Assembly: GCA_013214885.1 (NCBI GenBank)
Contig: JABSRS010000006.1
Location: 1-26,046 of the forward strand
Length of the DNA: 26,046 bases
Reading direction: 5' to 3'
From: Gammaproteobacteria bacterium
Lineage (GTDB): Bacteria; Pseudomonadota; Gammaproteobacteria; Enterobacterales; Psychrobiaceae
Shown here one piece after another: positions 22,024 to 26,046 of this stretch (position 1 is its first letter; every line of letters begins with the position of its first letter). The position numbers were made by a program, and so were the translations under genes. The notes below the pieces were generated by a model that saw nothing but the letters and a program-made list of their open reading frames with translations, was not told the DNA's origin and did no database searches.

Positions 22024-23079
22024 ATGCTTATCAAACAGGTTAAATGGCTGGCGCTTGGTGCGCTGGCCATTTTTTTATTCGGATGTAATCCCAATTCAGC
22101 TGCTAGTAATGATGCGTTGATCGTTAAGCTAGCGGGTCGTACGATGGGGACTACGTATCATATTAGCTATGTTGCAGTCGCTAAAAATAGTGAAAGAACG
22201 GCGCAAGCTCATCAAGAGGTGATCGATAGTCTACTTGAAAAAGTCAATGATCAGATGTCGACTTATCGTCCAGGATCTGAACTGTCACGTTTTAATAGCT
22301 CAAGTTCTAATACACCTTTTGCTGTGTCTGCCGATACTGCCATGGTGGTTAGTGAAGCGATTAGGTTAAGTCATCTGACTGATAATTTACTCGATGTCAC
22401 TGTTGGTCCCTTGGTTAATTTATGGGGCTTTGGCCCGCAGATGCGACCAGAAACGGTACCATCTATTGAGGTGATTGCTCAGACCAAACAGCGGGTCGGG
22501 ATCGAACATTTAGCCGTTGACGGCAATTTTTTGTTAAAAGACATTCCTGATCTCTATGTCGACTTATCAACCATTGCGAAAGGCTTTGGTGTTGATAAGG
22601 TGGCGCAATATCTTGAACGTAAAGGTATCACTGACTATTTAGTGGAAATTGGTGGTGAAATTCGTGCCAAGGGTAGGCCAACACCTGAGCGTGACTGGAT
22701 AATTGCAATAGAAAAACCAGTCAGCGATGAGCGTGTTGTACAACAGTTAATTTCCCCGCTTGATAATGGGCTCGCAACCTCGGGTGACTATCGTATTTAT
22801 TATGAGGAAAACGGTATTCGTTTCTCTCATATTATTGATCCTAATAGTGGTCAACCGATCAATCATAAATTGGTTTCGGTGACGGTAATCCATCCCTCGA
22901 GTATGACTGCTGATGGCTTATCAACTGCTATCATGATCATGGGACCTGAGGCCGGATTTAACTTTGCTAAGGATCAACATTTGGCGGTTTTTATGATCTT
23001 CAAGACGGACAATGGATTTGAGGAGGTGTATACTGACGCCTTTAAACCATATCTTGTTTCCGCTACTGTTAACCCATAG
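22024..23079 (+). CDS. apbE: FAD:protein FMN transferase (ApbE), lipoprotein
   Basis: The 351-residue protein attaches FMN from FAD to threonines of NqrB and NqrC. It has a lipoprotein signal with lipobox LFGC and predicted lipidated Cys21, placing it on the periplasmic side of a membrane, where those threonines are modified. Core motifs are AGRTMGTTYHISY, the DLSTIAKGFGVDKVAQYL helix, YLVEIGGEIRAKG, GLATSGDYRIYY and HIIDPNSGQPI, together with the VTVIHPSSMTADGLSTAIMIMG segment that carries metal-binding residues. It begins 6 bases after nqrF with no obvious Shine-Dalgarno, so coupling to nqrF translation is likely. Its location in the nqr operon makes the target assignment strong. Confidence 0.96.
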   Translation: MLIKQVKWLALGALAIFLFGCNPNSAASNDALIVKLAGRTMGTTYHISYVAVAKNSERTAQAHQEVIDSLLEKVNDQMSTYRPGSELSRFNSSSSNTPFAVSADTAMVVSEAIRLSHLTDNLLDVTVGPLVNLWGFGPQMRPETVPSIEVIAQTKQRVGIEHLAVDGNFLLKDIPDLYVDLSTIAKGFGVDKVAQYLERKGITDYLVEIGGEIRAKGRPTPERDWIIAIEKPVSDERVVQQLISPLDNGLATSGDYRIYYEENGIRFSHIIDPNSGQPINHKLVSVTVIHPSSMTADGLSTAIMIMGPEAGFNFAKDQHLAVFMIFKTDNGFEEVYTDAFKPYLVSATVNP

Positions 23080-23090
23080 GTAATTTCATT

Positions 23091-23300
23091 ATGATGACCT
23101 TTTTAATCACATTCGCCGCATTTTTTATCGTTATTGTTGCGATGTCTGTTGGTTATATTTTTCAAAATAAAACCATTGCTGGTAGTTGTGGCGGACTAGG
23201 TGCCGTTGGGATCGAAAAAGCCTGTGACTGTGATAATCCATGCGACAAGCGTCAAAAACGCCTAGCAGCAGAGCAAATTAAAATTAGCTTAATTGAATAA
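23091..23300 (+). CDS. nqrM: Na+-NQR maturation protein NqrM
   Basis: The 69-residue protein has an N-terminal membrane helix (about 4-23) and a small Cys-rich tail with Cys33, Cys45, Cys47 and Cys51 in GSCGGLG and ACDCDNPCDKRQKR. This is the pattern of the former DUF539 family, now NqrM, required for assembly of Na+-NQR and thought to deliver iron to the NqrD/NqrE cysteines. It lies 11 bases downstream of apbE with AGGTAA in front of a double ATG. It is the last gene before a strong terminator, closing the operon. Confidence 0.95.
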   Translation: MMTFLITFAAFFIVIVAMSVGYIFQNKTIAGSCGGLGAVGIEKACDCDNPCDKRQKRLAAEQIKISLIE

Positions 23301-23641
23301 TTGTTAATTATCCGCTACTGAGTGGATATCCAACATGGCTTAGCTAAAAGAATAAAAAACGTACACACTATGGATAATGGTGTATACGTTTTTTTTATGC
23401 AATGGAATATCGCTCGTCGTGTGCTGATATTAACAATGAAACGTCGCTCAAACCCCCGTTAACTATCCGAGTTCAATTCTAAGCATCACAACCCCTAAAT
23501 CAACATTTATTATCCAGACTTGTTCTATAATGGATCTAGGTAATATTTTAAACTTCGAAAATTTAAAATCATGTCTATGAATCACACATAGTATTCTTAT
23601 CTAGTTTTTATAGCCTTAGATACAAGGGATTCACTTAGCCA
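23301..23641. other. Intergenic region between nqrM and the sensor gene
   Basis: The 341 bases hold the nqr terminator, then about 130 bases in which I see nothing. A perfect TATAAT follows at 23526-23531, with no convincing -35 element, and is the best promoter candidate for the sensor gene. An 8-bp AT-only hairpin (ATTTTAAA/TTTAAAAT, 23545-23569) lies in the expected leader. AAGGGA at 23624-23629 is a distant Shine-Dalgarno for the ATG at 23642. Confidence 0.45.
23354..23396 (+). terminator. Strong intrinsic terminator of the nqr operon
   Basis: AAAAAACGTACACAC (23354-23368) pairs with GTGTATACGTTTTTT with one mismatch around an 11-base loop. The stem ends in eight T (23389-23396). It lies 54 bases after the nqrM stop. 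Confidence 0.88.
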
Positions 23642-26046
23642 ATGATGATCTATTTATTAAACTTTGTAGTGCGGATAACTTCAATAAGTATCTGTTTGAG
23701 TTTGGTCATGCTCAGCCAAAATGTTTGGTCAACTCAGTCAACATCAGATGCACACTCTAATAACGAATTGGGTAACGCCATTATTGAGATCTTTGATCCA
23801 GCGGAGTTTGATGGGGACGGTAGCAATTGGTATATGGAACAACATTCTAATGGGATAATGTTTCTCGCTAATAGCTTTGGTTTGTATAGTTTTGATGGCA
23901 CAAAATGGCGTAAACACCCGCAATCTGGACCTGGGCATATAAACCAATTCACTATACTCGATGACCGGATCTATGTTGGCCTCAAAGGTGAATTAGGCTT
24001 TTACACCACACATGCTCAAGGTGAACTAAGTTACCAGTCTTTACTGTCTGAAATACCCGCCGAAAAACGCGGTTTTGGCTCAATCAGAAATGTATTCCAA
24101 TTTGAGGGTCGACTTTATTTCATTTCTGCCGAGCAGATAATGGCTTATCACCCTGGAACGGGAATCCAAATCTATTCACCGCAACATCATTTTCGCCGTG
24201 CTTGGATGGCGGGTGATAGGCTATTCGTCACTGATGGTGATGGATTAATTTACATCAAAAAAAATCAGATACACGCTGTTGATGTCCTGCCTAAAGAAGG
24301 CTTAGGGCGGATAGGATTTGTGCAAAGCTTAGGTCAGGATTTCCTAATAGGTAGTATGAAAAAAGGGATATACCTATGGCACAACGATCAGCTTACCCCT
24401 TGGATTGACGCCAGTCGTCCAGAAGCCGCTTATCTGCCTTATAATAGCATCCACATAAATGCAAAAATAATGGCTATTTCTACGCTGAGAAATGGAGTGA
24501 TTTTTGTCGATCATGCTGGTCATTTGATTTATCACCTAAATAAAGAAAATGGTTTACCTTCTGATATCACACTTAACCTTTTTCTGGATCAGCAGCAGGG
24601 ACTTTGGTTATCCCATCAATCTCAAGTCAGTCGTGTCCAATTACCCTTTGAGCTATCAGTATTCCCTTCTGGCAACGATGATATTTATTGGGCATCAGAA
24701 ATCACTCGACATCACGGCAAACTCTATTTTGCAGCGATTTCAGGTTTTATGAGTATCGATCCATCCGGCAAGACTTCACTGCTAGAAGACGTAAATACTT
24801 CAGGGAAAGACATAATCAGTGTGCATGGGAAATTACTTTTGGCTGGCGCTACCCAATGCCAAATTTACGATCCGATTAGCAAACACGTGAAAACATTACT
24901 TAAAACGGCTAAATGTAACGATTTTTTGCTTAGTAAGGTTGATCCCAACTTACTGTTTATTGCAACGGGTACTGGCATTTTTTTATCGAAATGGAACGGA
25001 ACTGATTGGTCAACACCAGACCAATTATTAGCAGAATACAATGTTGCCTCGAAAATGGTCGAAGATGGTAAAGGGAAAATATGGCTGACCAATGGTGAAA
25101 ATCAGTTGGTCAACATAAGTAAACAAAAAAACCAATGGCAAACTCTGAAAATAAAATTTGATCAACCACTCAATAGTCCATTGATTCTAGATGGGCAACT
25201 TCTGATTAGTACCGAAGATGGCCTCTTTCATTGGAACGATGAAAAAGGTCAAACTGCTGGCAAGGTGTCATGGTTTTACGATTATTTTGGCGACGATGCG
25301 CAATCTCCAAGTTTTTTACATCGTGATGAACAACAGCGGATCTGGCTTTCGAATTCAACTGATACCGGGTTTGTTAGGTTAACAAACGGTAAGGTTGAAC
25401 ATTGGAGTAATTTTGTTAGCGCGGCTAGTGGCATGGAAAAACTTATCACTGTTTATAACGAAGGTGAAATAATCTGGTTAGGATTTGATAAGGGAGTGGC
25501 CCGATATAACCCTGTCAACGATAGTTTGAAAGCGGTTCGTCCGCTAAAAATACGTGCCAATATCAGTGAAATTTATAATAAAACCACGAGTACATCTCTT
25601 ACTTTAAACCTTTTTGGGCAGACCCAACAAGTGATTGAGAGCGATTTTGAAAACACATCAATACGATTATTCTTCGGGCTCAGTAATTATTTGCAACGCC
25701 AAGACAATCAGTTTCGTTATCGCCTTAACGAACAACCTTGGAATCCATGGAGTAAGGAGGTATTCGCCGACCTAGGCCAATTAAATGGTGGCCATTATGA
25801 AATACAAATGCAGGCCAAAGATCCGCAAAATCAAGTGTACATTGCCGAAAATCGAACCATCTATATCATTCCACCATGGTATTTGAGCAAAAGTGCTATT
25901 GGCTTTTACATCTTGAGCGTAATTGCAATGTTAGGCTTTAGTGCATGGGTTACTCAACGGATACGCACTGCAAAACTAACAGCGCAAAATCTGTTGCTCG
26001 AAGATCAGGTTAATGAACGTACTGCAATAGTGCGAGCTCAAGCACT
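23642..26046 (+). CDS. Periplasmic beta-propeller/Y_Y_Y membrane sensor, 3' end missing
   Basis: An uninterrupted frame of 801 codons runs off the right edge. It starts with a signal peptide (MMIYLLNFVVRITSISICLS, cleavage probably near residue 32). Repeats of the two-component regulator propeller type then run to about 630, for example QQGLWLSHQS, GKIWLTNGENQLV, QRIWLSNSTDTGFVRL and EIIWLGFDKGVARYN. A Y_Y_Y-like domain follows (about 670-750; FRYRLNEQPWNPWS, GGHYEIQMQAKDP), then one membrane helix (about 750-772), then an amphipathic segment, LLLEDQVNERTAIVRAQ. In proteins of this design the segment leads to a histidine kinase, GGDEF or DNA-binding output in the cytoplasm, which lies outside this window. 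The signal sensed is unknown; relatives often respond to polysaccharides. Adjacent ATG codons (23642, 23645) are both possible. Confidence 0.85.
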   Translation, partial: MMIYLLNFVVRITSISICLSLVMLSQNVWSTQSTSDAHSNNELGNAIIEIFDPAEFDGDGSNWYMEQHSNGIMFLANSFGLYSFDGTKWRKHPQSGPGHINQFTILDDRIYVGLKGELGFYTTHAQGELSYQSLLSEIPAEKRGFGSIRNVFQFEGRLYFISAEQIMAYHPGTGIQIYSPQHHFRRAWMAGDRLFVTDGDGLIYIKKNQIHAVDVLPKEGLGRIGFVQSLGQDFLIGSMKKGIYLWHNDQLTPWIDASRPEAAYLPYNSIHINAKIMAISTLRNGVIFVDHAGHLIYHLNKENGLPSDITLNLFLDQQQGLWLSHQSQVSRVQLPFELSVFPSGNDDIYWASEITRHHGKLYFAAISGFMSIDPSGKTSLLEDVNTSGKDIISVHGKLLLAGATQCQIYDPISKHVKTLLKTAKCNDFLLSKVDPNLLFIATGTGIFLSKWNGTDWSTPDQLLAEYNVASKMVEDGKGKIWLTNGENQLVNISKQKNQWQTLKIKFDQPLNSPLILDGQLLISTEDGLFHWNDEKGQTAGKVSWFYDYFGDDAQSPSFLHRDEQQRIWLSNSTDTGFVRLTNGKVEHWSNFVSAASGMEKLITVYNEGEIIWLGFDKGVARYNPVNDSLKAVRPLKIRANISEIYNKTTSTSLTLNLFGQTQQVIESDFENTSIRLFFGLSNYLQRQDNQFRYRLNEQPWNPWSKEVFADLGQLNGGHYEIQMQAKDPQNQVYIAENRTIYIIPPWYLSKSAIGFYILSVIAMLGFSAWVTQRIRTAKLTAQNLLLEDQVNERTAIVRAQA

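Noticed and set aside
23545..23569. AT-only hairpin in the leader of the sensor gene as a riboswitch or thermosensor
   Set aside because: An 8-bp stem of only A and T is expected by chance in such AT-rich spacer, and no conserved aptamer features are visible.
23734..23952. Two minus-strand open frames at the start of the sensor gene
   Set aside because: They are antisense to an uninterrupted 801-codon frame with propeller repeats. They appear only because the real gene has no stop in the window.

Overview
The window looks like a chromosomal segment of a marine gammaproteobacterium, most likely of the order Alteromonadales. The evidence is gene content and order: xseB | pomAB-thiI, yajQ, ampG, rlmG, a sodium-type flagellar stator, a six-subunit Na+-translocating NADH dehydrogenase with its maturation factors, and moderately AT-rich DNA. 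I cannot assign a genus from sequence alone. No tRNA, rRNA, CRISPR array, insertion sequence or prophage gene was seen.

Layout. Positions 1-3600: the 5' end of xseB (minus strand), divergent from pomA-pomB, then thiI. A near-consensus sigma-28 type promoter lies upstream of pomA. Positions 3600-6020: panE overlapping the end of a VanZ-like membrane protein gene (minus), a small cytoplasmic protein of unknown function, and yajQ with a terminator. Positions 6118-6224: two and a bit copies of a 51-bp tandem repeat that stays open in one frame, followed by ampG. Positions 7620-10312 (minus): a four-gene group rlmG, YajG-like lipoprotein, periplasmic cyclophilin and a small unknown protein. Positions 10429-11175 (minus): ompW, preceded by a perfect FNR-type box at the right distance from a -10 element.

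Positions 11445-15829 form an accessory carbohydrate-acid locus. A class II aldolase/adducin-family protein and an enolase-superfamily dehydratase are on the plus strand. An amidohydrolase-type lactonase and a short-chain dehydrogenase are on the minus strand. The four enzyme classes fit a non-phosphorylative oxidation, lactone hydrolysis, dehydration and aldol-cleavage route for a sugar whose identity I cannot read. No regulator or inner-membrane transporter is present, and the adjacent TonB-dependent receptor is only a C-terminal remnant. A 40-bp near-perfect palindrome sits just upstream of the dehydrogenase start.

Positions 16176-23300: nqrABCDEF-apbE-nqrM, a compact operon for the respiratory sodium pump, with the flavin transferase that loads FMN on NqrB/NqrC and the small Cys-rich factor for the NqrDE iron site. 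It ends in a strong terminator. With PomAB, the window encodes both a maker and a consumer of the sodium motive force. Positions 23642-26046: the 5' part of a large periplasmic beta-propeller/Y_Y_Y membrane sensor, open to the window edge, so its output domain is not visible.

The most unusual things to follow up are the palindrome at 15036-15075, the 51-bp coding-compatible tandem repeat, the orphaned sugar-acid pathway with its decayed receptor, and the stem-loop between nqrE and nqrF.
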